From NCBI GenBank assembly GCA_007132975.1, contig SLNO01000103.1, forward strand, positions 1 through 34,506: 34,506 nt of DNA. The letters run 5' to 3'. This document shows, in pieces, positions 25,073 to 33,319 of this stretch (positions are counted from its first letter, which is position 1; every line of letters begins with the position of its first letter). Both the position numbers and the translations under genes were made by a program. The notes below the pieces were generated by a model. That model made no database searches and had not been told where the DNA came from. It worked only from the letters and a program-made list of their open reading frames with translations. Origin of the DNA: Balneolales bacterium. Its GTDB lineage: Bacteria > Bacteroidota > Rhodothermia > Balneolales > Natronogracilivirgulaceae.

Positions 25073-27013
25073 ATGGGAAAAATAATTGGAATTGATCTTG
25101 GAACAACCAACTCCTGCGTGGCGGTGATGGAAGGCAACGAGCCGGTAGTCATCCAGAACTCGGAGGGCGGCCGGACCACACCGTCCGTGGTTGCGTTTTC
25201 CAAAGACGGCGAGCGCCTTGTGGGTGCCCCGGCAAAACGCCAGGCCATCACGAACCCGGAGAAAACCATCTCCTCCATCAAGCGCTTCATGGGCCGTTTC
25301 TACAATGAGGTCAGCGAGGAGCAGAAAACCATCTCCTACAAGATTGTTAAGGCCGACGACGGAACGGCGCGCGTGGATATCGGCGAGCGCTCTTATGCGC
25401 CCCAGGAAATTTCGGCCATGGTGCTCCAGAAGATGAAGCAGACCGCCGAGGAGTATCTGGGCGAAAAAGTGACCGAGGCGGTGATCACCGTTCCGGCCTA
25501 CTTCAACGACGCCCAGCGCAAGGCCACCCAGGAAGCCGGAAAGATTGCCGGACTGGATGTCAAGCGCATCATCAACGAGCCAACGGCTGCATCGTTGGCC
25601 TATGGCCTCGACAAGAAAGACAAGAGCATGACCATCGCAGTCTTCGACCTTGGCGGTGGAACATTTGACATCTCCATCCTCGAACTTGGCGACGGTGTAT
25701 TTGAAGTGAAGTCGACCGATGGCGACACGCACCTTGGCGGTGACGACTTCGACGAGCGGATTCTCAACTATCTGGTAGATGAATTCAAGAAAAGCGACGG
25801 CATCGACCTGAAAAAAGATCCCATGGCGCTTCAGCGTCTGCGCGATGCCTCCGAGAAAGCCAAGGTGGAGCTTTCGAGCTCACAGAAAACCAACGTGAAC
25901 CTGCCGTTCATCACGGCCGACAGTTCCGGACCAAAACACCTCAGCATCGACATCACCCGGCCAAAATTCGAGCAGCTGGTGGAAGACCTGGTAAATCGGA
26001 CGCTCACCCCCTGCGATCGCGCCCTCAAAGGTGCCAAGATGAAAAAATCGGAGATCGACCAGGTAATCCTCGTGGGCGGTTCCACCCGTATCCCCAAAAT
26101 CCAGGAGGTGGTCAAGGAGTTCTTCGAGAAAGAGCCCAGCAAGGGCGTTAATCCCGACGAAGTGGTTGCCATCGGCGCGGCCATCCAGGGCGGTGTCTTC
26201 TCCGGTGATGTCAAAGATGTGGTGCTGTTGGATGTGAACCCGCTGACCCTGGGTATCGAAACCCTTGGCGGCGTGATGACCAAGCTCATCGAAGCCAACA
26301 CGACCATCCCGACCAGCAAGACGGAGGTGTTCTCGACGGCGGCGGACAGCCAGTCGAGCGTTGAGATCCATGTGCTGCAAGGTGAGCGTGTCAAGGCGCA
26401 GGACAACCGCACGCTGGGACGGTTCCATCTTGATGGAATACCGCCGGCACCACGCGGAATTCCGCAGATCGAGGTTACTTTCGATATTGACGCCAACGGT
26501 GTGCTCAGCGTAAAGGCCAAAGACAAGGGCACAAACAAGGAGCAGAGCATCCGCATCGAAGCCAGCTCAGGACTCTCCGATGAGGAGATCGAAAAGATGA
26601 AGAAAGCGGCCGAAGAGCATGCCGACGAGGACAAGAAGCTCCGCGAGAAGGTGGAGCTGCTCAACAAGGCCGACAGCCTCATCTTCTCCACGAAGAAGCA
26701 GCTGGATGAGTACGGCGACAAGCTCTCCGAAGGCAACAAGGGCAACATCCAGTCCGCGCTTGAAAACCTCGAAAAACTCCACAAGGAGGAGAATACCGAC
26801 GAGCTGGATGGCGCCATCGAAGCGCTTAACAAAGCGTGGTCCGATGCGTCGGCCGAACTCTACCAGGCCACCCAGGATGCTCAGCAGGAGCAGGGAGGCG
26901 AAGCCGGCGAGCAGCCCTCCGGTGACTCCGGCTCATCCGCCGATGACAAGGACACCGTGGATGCGGAGTTCGAAGTTGTGGATGACGACGAGGACGACAA
27001 AAAGAAAGACTGA
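25073..27013 (+). CDS. dnaK: Chaperone DnaK (Hsp70)
   Basis: This 646-residue ATP-dependent folding chaperone is full length. It has the N-terminal signature [12 protein letters not shown], the [17 protein letters not shown] block, [42 protein letters not shown], the linker region [15 protein letters not shown], the substrate-binding domain, a helical lid, and an acidic tail (about 600-646) rich in Asp and Glu. grpE and dnaJ are not adjacent; a CbpA-type J protein and clpB lie downstream in this window. No good ribosome site was seen before the ATG. The sigma-54-like element 76 bp upstream is a separate feature. Confidence 0.99.
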   Translation: MGKIIGIDLGTTNSCVAVMEGNEPVVIQNSEGGRTTPSVVAFSKDGERLVGAPAKRQAITNPEKTISSIKRFMGRFYNEVSEEQKTISYKIVKADDGTARVDIGERSYAPQEISAMVLQKMKQTAEEYLGEKVTEAVITVPAYFNDAQRKATQEAGKIAGLDVKRIINEPTAASLAYGLDKKDKSMTIAVFDLGGGTFDISILELGDGVFEVKSTDGDTHLGGDDFDERILNYLVDEFKKSDGIDLKKDPMALQRLRDASEKAKVELSSSQKTNVNLPFITADSSGPKHLSIDITRPKFEQLVEDLVNRTLTPCDRALKGAKMKKSEIDQVILVGGSTRIPKIQEVVKEFFEKEPSKGVNPDEVVAIGAAIQGGVFSGDVKDVVLLDVNPLTLGIETLGGVMTKLIEANTTIPTSKTEVFSTAADSQSSVEIHVLQGERVKAQDNRTLGRFHLDGIPPAPRGIPQIEVTFDIDANGVLSVKAKDKGTNKEQSIRIEASSGLSDEEIEKMKKAAEEHADEDKKLREKVELLNKADSLIFSTKKQLDEYGDKLSEGNKGNIQSALENLEKLHKEENTDELDGAIEALNKAWSDASAELYQATQDAQQEQGGEAGEQPSGDSGSSADDKDTVDAEFEVVDDDEDDKKKD

Positions 27014-27058
27014 CATGCGTTTGTAGTCATTCAGCAGGCATCTTTGCCATCATAAAGT

Positions 27059-27108
27059 ACCCCGGGCCGGTCCTTTCCATTCGAAAGGGCAGGTCGCGGG
27101 GTTTTTTA
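27059..27108 (+). terminator. Rho-independent terminator of dnaK
   Basis: Outer arms ACCCCG (27059-27064) and CGGGGT (27097-27102) and inner arms CCTTTC (27072-27077) and GAAAGG (27083-27088) form a stem followed directly by a T-run at 27102-27107. It sits about 45 bp after the dnaK stop. Confidence 0.85.
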
Positions 27109-27250
27109 TTTCCATCCTGTTGATTTCCAGCAGTTTTCATATCTTTAGGGTCTATGCACATGTCGCGTCGGGGGTCTGAAGCCGTACCACAGTTTCCTGT
27201 GATACGTATGATTGTGACTGTACCGTTATCACGTCACAGGCTTCCGTTTC

Positions 27251-28645
27251 TTGCAACAAAAAAATATAATTCTGACTGTGGAACAGACAAGTACCAGGCC
27301 GTGGAGCCCGACCTCCTGGCAATCCTTTCCGGTCAAGCAGCTGCCGGAGTATGAGGATCAAAAGCTGCTTATGCAGGTGTACAAGGAGCTTAAAAGTTAT
27401 CCGCCTCTGGTGAACTCCTGGGAAATCGAGGATTTGCGGGACCAGCTGGCCCTTGCCTCGCGCGGAAAGGCGTTCCTGCTGCAAGGAGGTGACTGCGCCG
27501 AGGTGTTCGACAACTGCAATGCCCCCCAGACGGTGAACCTGCTGAAGGTGCTGCTGCAGATGAGTTTTATCCTCATCCACGAGATGAACATACCCGTGAT
27601 CCGGGTAGGGCGTATTGCCGGTCAGTATGCCAAGCCACGCTCCAAACCTATGGAGAACGTGGCAGGACAGGAGCTTCCCTCTTATCGCGGAGACCTGTTC
27701 AATAAGTTCGATGCCGACGAGGCGGCCAGGATTTCCAACCCGAAAAGGCTGCTCGAGGGGTACAAGCTTTCAGCGCTCACACTTAATTTTATACGATCGC
27801 TTACCGAAGGCAAGGGATTCGCCAACATGAACCATCCCGAGTATTGGGAGCTGGATTTCATGCGGCGCAACAAGTACTACAAAGAGTACGAATCCATGGT
27901 GCGGTCGATCACCAGTGCGGTGCGTTTTGTGGAGACGGTGTCTAATCATCGGATCGATGCCATGAGGCAGGTCCGCATCCACACATCTCATGAAGCCCTG
28001 AACCTTTACTACGACTCTGCGCAGACCCAGCAGGTGCCGCATAACAAAGGGTGGTACAACCTGAGTACGCACATGCCGTGGCTCGGGAACCGAACGCGTG
28101 ATCTGGACGGGGCCCATGTGGAGTATTTCCGCGGGATCCGCAACCCGGTGGGCATCAAGGTGGGGTCGCCGTTTGAAAACAACGAGATTGTCCGGCTGGT
28201 GGAGAAGCTGAATCCGGATAATACGGAGGGCAAGGTCACGCTCATCACCCGGATGGGCAAGGATAAGGTATCAGAGCTCCTTCCAGGTCTGATCCAAACC
28301 GTGAAAAAAGCCGGCTTGAACGTAATCTGGAGCTGCGACCCGATGCACGGGAATACCTATGCCACCGATGAGAACATCAAGACCAGAAGCTTCAACGACA
28401 TTCTGGCCGAGATCAAGCAGACTTTTGAGGTGCATCGCAACGAAGGGTCTTTCCTGGGCGGGGTGCATCTGGAGCTGACCGGCGACAATGTGACCGAATG
28501 TGTCGGCGGTGCCAACGGGCTGAAGGCCGAAGGGCTTAAGCGTAACTACAAGACATTCTGCGATCCAAGGCTGAATTATCAGCAGAGCCTCGAAATGGCA
28601 TTCCTTATCACGAAAGAGTGGAAAGCAACCTGGGACAAGCGTTAA
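27251..28645 (+). CDS. Class II 3-deoxy-D-arabino-heptulosonate 7-phosphate synthase
   Basis: The enzyme of about 464 residues catalyses the first step of the shikimate pathway from PEP and erythrose-4-phosphate. It aligns with plant/Mycobacterium-type class II DAHP synthases: WSPTSWQSFPVKQLPEY, FLLQGGDCAE, VGRIAGQYAKPRS, RTRDLDGAHVEYF, WSCDPMHGNT, GGVHLELTGDNVTEC and FCDPRLNYQQSLE. The four metal ligands match: Cys82, His366, Glu408 and Asp438. The start is uncertain: TTG 27251 or GTG 27278, neither with a clear ribosome site. aroA lies 2.3 kb upstream on the far side of dnaK, so two shikimate genes flank dnaK. No regulatory extension was identified. Confidence 0.93.
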   Translation: MQQKNIILTVEQTSTRPWSPTSWQSFPVKQLPEYEDQKLLMQVYKELKSYPPLVNSWEIEDLRDQLALASRGKAFLLQGGDCAEVFDNCNAPQTVNLLKVLLQMSFILIHEMNIPVIRVGRIAGQYAKPRSKPMENVAGQELPSYRGDLFNKFDADEAARISNPKRLLEGYKLSALTLNFIRSLTEGKGFANMNHPEYWELDFMRRNKYYKEYESMVRSITSAVRFVETVSNHRIDAMRQVRIHTSHEALNLYYDSAQTQQVPHNKGWYNLSTHMPWLGNRTRDLDGAHVEYFRGIRNPVGIKVGSPFENNEIVRLVEKLNPDNTEGKVTLITRMGKDKVSELLPGLIQTVKKAGLNVIWSCDPMHGNTYATDENIKTRSFNDILAEIKQTFEVHRNEGSFLGGVHLELTGDNVTECVGGANGLKAEGLKRNYKTFCDPRLNYQQSLEMAFLITKEWKATWDKR

Positions 28646-28779
28646 GCTGTAGAGGCCCAGGTAATGGACTGATGCCGGATGCCGGGTTGGTATCCAAACG
28701 CAAACGAACAGCGGCATGACAACAGTCGAGAGTGCGGCGCAGCCGGTGCCCTTCTGTGCGAAAAACTGTCAGACCAGTG

Positions 28780-28797
28780 TGCCAGTATTACGTGGCA
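28780..28797 (+). promoter_or_regulatory. Candidate activator dyad upstream of hsp20
   Basis: TGCCA-N8-TGGCA at 28780-28797 is flanked by CCAGT on one side and ACTGG on the other. It lies about 90 bp upstream of the hsp20 -24 element, a usual distance for an enhancer of a sigma-54 promoter. TGACAG repeats at 28812 and 28832 are spaced 20 bp, or two helical turns. The factor is unknown. Confidence 0.4.
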
Positions 28798-28864
28798 GTT
28801 GACTGGAAGTATGACAGTTTGGTTGGTTAAGTGACAGAAAATTTGGCACAGAATTCTGCGGTTT

Positions 28865-28879
28865 GTCAGTTTGACTGAC
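28865..28879 (+). promoter_or_regulatory. Palindrome abutting the hsp20 -24 element
   Basis: GTCAGT-TTG-ACTGAC has perfect 6-bp arms with a 3-bp centre and ends one base before the TGG of the -24 element. It is a plausible operator or architectural-protein site. Confidence 0.4.
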
Positions 28880-28894
28880 TGGTACGGGGTTTGC
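28880..28894 (+). promoter_or_regulatory. Sigma-54 (-24/-12) promoter of hsp20
   Basis: TGGTACGGGGTTTGC followed by A matches the consensus TGGYACG-N4-TTGCW at every defined position, with the correct spacing. Transcription would start near 28906, 56 nt before the hsp20 ATG. It is the strongest of four such elements in the chaperone region. Confidence 0.75.
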
Positions 28895-28961
28895 AATTAG
28901 AATGGTTGAAACCATGAGGCAAACAAATTGCAAACAACCAAAAACAAAAAAGGAGGTAGCT

Positions 28962-29402
28962 ATGACTATCACCCGTTATAACCCGACCCGTACACTGGAC
29001 TTCCCGTCCGTTCCGCGTTCCTTCTCAAGCCTGCTTGATGACTTCTTCAATGATGTGGTAACCAGCGACAGCGGCCGTCTGTATGTGCCAAGCCTGGATG
29101 TCTACGAAACCGACACCCACTACCACATTCATCTCTCCCTCCCGGGAATGAAAAAAGATGACATCAACATCGATCTGCAGGACCGTCGCCTGACCATCAC
29201 CGGCGAGCGGAAAGAGGAGGTTGACGACAAGAACACCAAGTACCATGTGCGCGAAATGCGCTATGGCGGATTCGAGCGTTCCATCATGCTTCCCAACAAC
29301 ATCAATCAGGACAAGATCGATGCCCGTTTCGAAGACGGTATCCTGAAGCTTGATGTTGAAAAGAGGGAGAAGCAGGTGAACAAGCAGATCAAAGTGAAAT
29401 AA
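28962..29402 (+). CDS. Small heat-shock protein (Hsp20/alpha-crystallin family)
   Basis: The 146-residue holdase has a Phe-rich N-terminal arm (SFSSLLDDFFNDV), an alpha-crystallin domain from about residue 40 (VPSLDVYETDTHYHIHLSLPG, MKKDDINIDLQDRRLTITGER, FERSIMLPNNINQDKIDARFEDGILKLDVEK) and a C-terminal tail. The start at 28962 is fixed by a perfect AGGAGG at 28951-28956; upstream in-frame codons (from 28902) lie in the leader. The leader is transcribed from the sigma-54-like promoter at 28880. A terminator follows, so it is monocistronic. Confidence 0.97.
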   Translation: MTITRYNPTRTLDFPSVPRSFSSLLDDFFNDVVTSDSGRLYVPSLDVYETDTHYHIHLSLPGMKKDDINIDLQDRRLTITGERKEEVDDKNTKYHVREMRYGGFERSIMLPNNINQDKIDARFEDGILKLDVEKREKQVNKQIKVK

Positions 29403-29427
29403 CGACGATCAAACCTGATAATCAAAA

Positions 29428-29451
29428 CTTGTACAAGATGTCTTGTATAAG
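29428..29451. repeat. 24-bp near-perfect dyad after hsp20
   Basis: CTTGTACAAGA (29428-29438) and TCTTGTATAAG (29441-29451) are reverse complements except for one base, with 2 bp between them. The loop is too short for a stable hairpin, so it is better viewed as a protein-binding dyad or a relic. It lies between the hsp20 stop and its terminator. Confidence 0.4.
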
Positions 29452-29469
29452 CAGCTGTGCATGAAACGG

Positions 29470-29506
29470 CCCGGCGGCAAGTAAGAAACTTGTTGCCGGG
29501 TTTTTT
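29470..29506 (+). terminator. Rho-independent terminator of hsp20
   Basis: Arms CCCGGCGGCAAG (29470-29481) and CTTGTTGCCGGG (29489-29500) pair, with two G-U pairs, around a 7-nt loop. A six-T run follows at 29501-29506. Confidence 0.9.
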
Positions 29507-29601
29507 ATGAATTTCCTGTTGTAGGCCAGGCTCAGGTCACGAGTGGCCGGGATCTGTGACCGGGCGTCAGGCGCGCAGAATGTGCTGGTCTGCGGCGCAG
29601 G

Positions 29602-30231
29602 TCAGATTTTTCGGAAAGCATGCAGGATTTCACGCCCGATTTCCACGGCGGTCTTGAGATATTCCTGCTGTTCCTTGCCAGAACCGTCCGAGGATTTGGG
29701 GTCCTCGTACGTCAGCGGAATACGGGCCAGGGCGCCCGGGACAATGGGGCAGTTCTGGTCGGCATCCGAACAGGTCATAACGGCCAGAAAAGGAGCTTCG
29801 GATGGAAACGCCTCTTCGAACCGCTTGGAGAAGCATATCAGATCCGGAGTGCCCGTTCCAAATGAAATATGATAGCGCGGATTGTCCGGTTTCTCCTGCG
29901 GCTCCGGTTGCGCAATCCGGAACCCGAGGGTCCGCATGGCGCGTACGGCATTGGGATGAAAAGCGGTGGCTTCAGTGCCGCCTGATCCGGTTTCAATCCG
30001 GGGTATCTGAAACGCGGTTGCCGCCGTATGAGCCCAGATCTGTGAAATCTGGCTTCGACGGGAGTTGTGCGTGCAGATGAAATTGAGCCGTACAGGGGCT
30101 TTGTTTTTCAACTCCTTGCGTATGTGACCGGTCAGGGAGTCGAGGATTTCCAGGCGTTGCTTCGGTATGCGGTCGGAGTCTTCCAGAAGCTGATCGATGA
30201 GCAGGTCAAGAACGGGGTCCAGGTGCGGCAT
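29602..30231 (-). CDS. ArsC-like low-molecular-weight phosphatase / arsenate reductase family protein
   Basis: The 209-residue protein has the CX5R phosphate loop CTHNSRRS (Cys53, Arg59), preceded by a ~50-residue helical extension. The later part matches thioredoxin-coupled arsenate reductases: CSDADQNCP with Cys154 and Cys161 seven residues apart, and EDP with Asp177 as the likely general acid. Keeping all three redox cysteines favours arsenate reductase chemistry, but homologues are often annotated as protein-tyrosine phosphatases. No arsR, arsB or other ars gene is nearby. The start at 30231 (ATG) gives the usual length; the 152-bp gap to the divergent protease gene holds both promoters. 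Function is therefore a prediction. Confidence 0.82.
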   Translation of the reverse strand: MPHLDPVLDLLIDQLLEDSDRIPKQRLEILDSLTGHIRKELKNKAPVRLNFICTHNSRRSQISQIWAHTAATAFQIPRIETGSGGTEATAFHPNAVRAMRTLGFRIAQPEPQEKPDNPRYHISFGTGTPDLICFSKRFEEAFPSEAPFLAVMTCSDADQNCPIVPGALARIPLTYEDPKSSDGSGKEQQEYLKTAVEIGREILHAFRKI

Positions 30232-30383
30232 GTGCAGAGATTTACTGGTGAAACGAGCCAAATCAAAATTTAAAGATAGATTGAATTCAGATAACAATAA
30301 AATCGGGCGGCCGGCAGTTTTATTCAGCAAAGATGTAAAACCGTTCAATACCAACCAAAAGCATAACTATCAGGAACTTTAGC

Positions 30384-31904
30384 ATGAAAAGTCATTATTC
30401 GAAATTCGCGACGGCACTGACTGTTGTCTTGGTATTTCTGATCATCCGGTTTCCCATGGGCAGCAGTGCGTCCGGTGACGTTCCCTACGATTTCAGGGCG
30501 CAAGGCAACGAGGCCCCGGTCGAGCTCAGGCAGGAAGCCACGGATCTGCTCACCCAGTTCAACAATGCGCTGGTTAACCTGGCCGATGTCAGCAAGCCGA
30601 CGGTTGTCATGGTTTCCACGGAGCGTACTGTAACCCGGAGGAGTGGAGGTTCCATGTTCGACTTCTTTACTCCTTTCCGTGACGACCCCTTTTTCCGTGA
30701 CTTTTTTCCTGACAGAGGTCCCCGTGAAAGAGAATTTCAGCAAAGAGGTTTGGGTTCGGGCGTAATTGTATCCGCTGATGGGTACATCCTCACAAACCAC
30801 CATGTGATCGACCAGGTGGACACGATCACCGTGAAACTGATCAACGAGAAAGTACTTCCAGCTACGGTTGTCGGATCGGATCCCAGGACTGACGTTGCCG
30901 TCCTTAAAGTAGACGCAGAAAACCTGCCATTCATGAGCTTTGGCGACAGTGATGAACTGCATGTCGGCGAAATGGTTCTGGCAATCGGAAGTCCGCTCGG
31001 CGCCGCGCTGGCGCATACCGTGACACAGGGGATCGTGAGTGCCAAAGGGCGTTCGGATCTGAATATTCTGGGTGGAAACGGCTTCGAGAACTTTATACAG
31101 ACGGATGCCGCCATTAACCGCGGAAATTCTGGTGGACCACTGGTGAACATGCGGGGTGAGCTGGTCGGTATCAATACCGCCATTGCCTCCCAGTCAGGCG
31201 GTTTTCAGGGAATCGGCTTCGCCATTCCGAGCAATATGGCACGCAACGTAATGGAGTCTATCATCGAAACAGGCCGCGTAGTCCGCGGCTATGTGGGCAT
31301 CCAGTTCCAGCCGGTTGACGAAAGTCTGGCGCGGGCACTCGGCCTGCCGCAAGCGCAAGGGATCATTGTCACCGAAGTGGTAGAAGATTCCCCGGCCAGC
31401 GCGGCAGGGATTCAGTCAGAAGATGTCATTTTGAGATTCAACGGCAGGAACATTCAGTCATCTTCCGATTTCCGCAGGCGCGTAGCTGAAAAAATGCCGG
31501 GAACGGAAATTACCCTCACTATCAATCGCGACGGTGCTGAACAAGACGTCACGGTAGTTCTGGGCGAGTTTCCATCCGATGAGATCGCCGTGGCCGATCA
31601 GGAAACCATCCGTGACTTCATTGGTTTTTCGGTGACGGAACTTACGGCCGACCTTGCGCAGCGGCTCAGGATCCGGTCAAATATCCAGGGCGTAGTTGTT
31701 GAAGATGTTGAAGCCAACAGTCCTGCTGCCCGGAATGGTCTGCGTCAGGGGGATGTGATCGTCTCCCTTAACCGAAGGCCGGTTACTTCGGTCAGTGAGT
31801 TCAATGAAGGTATTTCGGCCATCGATCCCACGGATATCGTGCTTCTGCAAATAGTCCGCGGTAACAACCGTTTCTTCATCGCTTTTGAACCGAAAAGCTC
31901 CTGA
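30384..31904 (+). CDS. degP: Periplasmic serine endoprotease DegP/HtrA
   Basis: The 506-residue HtrA-family protease has a signal-type hydrophobic N-terminus (about residues 8-22), a trypsin-like domain, and two PDZ domains (about 285-370 and 400-500). The catalytic triad is His140 in TNHHVI, Asp170 in RTDVAVLK and Ser249 in GNSGGPL. A loop rich in FFxPFRDDPFFRDFF resembles the LA loop of Do proteases. It degrades or refolds misfolded envelope proteins. A possible ribosome site, CAGGAACTT, precedes the ATG. The promoter lies in the 152-bp gap shared with the divergent phosphatase gene, and no sigma-54 element was found there. A hairpin follows the stop. Confidence 0.97.
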   Translation: MKSHYSKFATALTVVLVFLIIRFPMGSSASGDVPYDFRAQGNEAPVELRQEATDLLTQFNNALVNLADVSKPTVVMVSTERTVTRRSGGSMFDFFTPFRDDPFFRDFFPDRGPREREFQQRGLGSGVIVSADGYILTNHHVIDQVDTITVKLINEKVLPATVVGSDPRTDVAVLKVDAENLPFMSFGDSDELHVGEMVLAIGSPLGAALAHTVTQGIVSAKGRSDLNILGGNGFENFIQTDAAINRGNSGGPLVNMRGELVGINTAIASQSGGFQGIGFAIPSNMARNVMESIIETGRVVRGYVGIQFQPVDESLARALGLPQAQGIIVTEVVEDSPASAAGIQSEDVILRFNGRNIQSSSDFRRRVAEKMPGTEITLTINRDGAEQDVTVVLGEFPSDEIAVADQETIRDFIGFSVTELTADLAQRLRIRSNIQGVVVEDVEANSPAARNGLRQGDVIVSLNRRPVTSVSEFNEGISAIDPTDIVLLQIVRGNNRFFIAFEPKSS

Positions 31905-31937
31905 TAGGGCCGCTTAAACATAGTGGTCATGCTTTGC

Positions 31938-31971
31938 AAAAGCCTCTGCCAGAGCACCGGCAGGGGCTTTT
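31938..31971 (+). terminator. Terminator-like hairpin after degP
   Basis: AAAAGCCTCTGCC (31938-31950) and GGCAGGGGCTTTT (31959-31971) pair over 13 bp with one wobble and an 8-nt loop. A short T-containing tract follows. It also contains a CTGCC/GGCAG dyad lying 60 bp upstream of the J-protein -24 element, so a regulatory role cannot be excluded. Confidence 0.75.
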
Positions 31972-32012
31972 CTTGTATCAGGAGGCAGTGTTTGCTTTTG
32001 CGGACCCTGAAT

Positions 32013-32027
32013 TGGCAGGGTTTTTGC
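32013..32027 (+). promoter_or_regulatory. Candidate sigma-54 (-24/-12) promoter of the J-protein gene
   Basis: TGGCAG-N5-TTGC followed by A has the required GG-to-GC spacing, and only one base departs from TGGCAC. The start would be near 32039, about 99 nt before the ATG. The element overlaps the right arm of a small hairpin (ACCCTG 32004-32009, CAGGGT 32016-32021) with a T-run, which could instead be a second terminator. Confidence 0.55.
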
Positions 32028-32085
32028 ACCAATAATGGATGGAGTACGTATTTTGAACGCAATGATGATTCCGGCAGGATGGGTG

Positions 32086-32103
32086 GATGTCCCCGGGGTC
32101 ATC
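32086..32103. repeat. 18-bp near-palindrome upstream of the J-protein gene
   Basis: GATGTCCCCGGGGTCATC reads almost identically on both strands, with one mismatched pair. It lies in the leader 35 bp before the start and could be an operator or RNA stem. Confidence 0.35.
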
Positions 32104-32137
32104 TTGCCATAATGTCATATAAGATCGCTCTGAGATC

Positions 32138-33142
32138 ATGAACTACAAGGATTATTACAGCACGCTGGGCGTGAAGAAAAATGCTTCCAGGGATGAGATC
32201 AAGAAAGCCTACCGGAAGCTGGCCCGCAAGCACCATCCGGACGTGAACCCGGATGACGATACCGCTGCGCATAAATTCAAGGAGGTGAGCGAGGCCTACG
32301 AAGTGCTTGGCAATGAGGAAAACCGAAAGCTGTATGACCAGCTTGGGGCCGATTGGAAGCGATACAAGCAGGCAGGTGGACAAAATACAGACTTCAACTG
32401 GCAGGAGTGGGCGCGCAGCCAGGGTGCCCGCAACCGTCAGCACGCCTATTCACGCACCACCGAAGATTTCTTTGGCGGCGGAGACTTCTCGGACTTCTTC
32501 GAACAGATATTCGGCGGCGGATTCAACATGGGGCAGCAGGGACAGCGCCACACCAGAGCTGGTGCAGATTTCTTCGGCCAGCCATTTGGCCGGCAGGCCG
32601 GGCCCGTATCCAGGAAAGGAAAAGATATCAACGCTGAGCTGGAAATTACCCTTGAAGAGGCTTACAGGGGGACAGAGAAGTCGGTTCGGGTGAACAAGAA
32701 CCAGATGAAAGTCAAGATTCCCAAGGGAATCCACAATGGAAGGCGGCTTAAACTCAAGGGCCGGGGAAACCCTGGCAGCCAGGGCGGGGAATCCGGAGAT
32801 CTGTATATCAGGATAAACATCAAGCCGCACGAAATCTTCACCCGTGAGGAGGAGAACCTCCATTCCACGGTCAATGTCGGGCTTTTTCAGATGCTGCTGG
32901 GCGGGGTTGTCAACGTGCCAACCTTGACAGGAAACGTGAAGATCAAGGTTCCGCCTGAGTCGCAGCCGGGCAAGGTTATGCGTCTGGCCGGCTACGGTAT
33001 GCCGGTGTTCCAGTCTGAGAACCGGAAAGGCGACCTGTTTGTGACACTGCAGGTCGATCTGCCCGATAAGTTGAGTCCAGAAGAGAAAAAACTGTTCCGT
33101 GAGCTTGCCAAACTGCGCGGCGAAAAAGTGCAAGACTCCTGA
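32138..33142 (+). CDS. DnaJ-class B (CbpA-type) co-chaperone
   Basis: This 334-residue J-domain protein has an N-terminal J domain (residues 3-65, His33-Pro34-Asp35 motif, YDQLG end). A Gly/Phe-rich stretch follows ([20 protein letters not shown]), then the two C-terminal substrate-binding domains (about 160-330) with [17 protein letters not shown]. The Cys-rich zinc region of DnaJ is absent, which makes it CbpA-like. It stimulates Hsp70 ATPase and is expected to work with the DnaK encoded 5 kb upstream. The start is ATG 32138; no strong ribosome site is visible. clpB follows after a 177-bp gap with its own candidate promoter. Confidence 0.95.
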   Translation: MNYKDYYSTLGVKKNASRDEIKKAYRKLARKHHPDVNPDDDTAAHKFKEVSEAYEVLGNEENRKLYDQLGADWKRYKQAGGQNTDFNWQEWARSQGARNRQHAYSRTTEDFFGGGDFSDFFEQIFGGGFNMGQQGQRHTRAGADFFGQPFGRQAGPVSRKGKDINAELEITLEEAYRGTEKSVRVNKNQMKVKIPKGIHNGRRLKLKGRGNPGSQGGESGDLYIRINIKPHEIFTREEENLHSTVNVGLFQMLLGGVVNVPTLTGNVKIKVPPESQPGKVMRLAGYGMPVFQSENRKGDLFVTLQVDLPDKLSPEEKKLFRELAKLRGEKVQDS

Positions 33143-33196
33143 CAAAGAGGCTCATTTTTTCCTGTCATTACGTCAGGACGGGGTGGATGTGGGGTT

Positions 33197-33211
33197 TGGT
33201 ATGATATCTGC
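33197..33211 (+). promoter_or_regulatory. Candidate sigma-54 (-24/-12) promoter of clpB
   Basis: TGGTAT-N5-CTGC has GG and GC at the correct distance but departs at two defined bases. It is the weakest of the four such elements. The start would be about 33223, giving a ~97-nt leader. Confidence 0.4.
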
Positions 33212-33319
33212 ACTACTATTTTTGGAATTATACAACGCCATACTGCGACAATCGACTAATGAGTTGCACCAGCATCTGGCATCAGCAGCATGGCAAGAAA
33301 ATCAATTCAGAGAAGGACT

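Noticed and set aside
28844-28859. A second -24/-12 element (TGGCACAGAATTCTGC) before hsp20
   Set aside because: The GG-to-GC distance is one base too long for sigma-54; the perfect element 36 bp further down is preferred.
24945-31963. One shared activator motif (TGCC...GGCA) in front of dnaK, hsp20 and the J gene
   Set aside because: Half-sites are similar but the spacing differs (5, 10 and 8 bp between TGCC and GGCA) and the clpB gap has none, so no common site is claimed.
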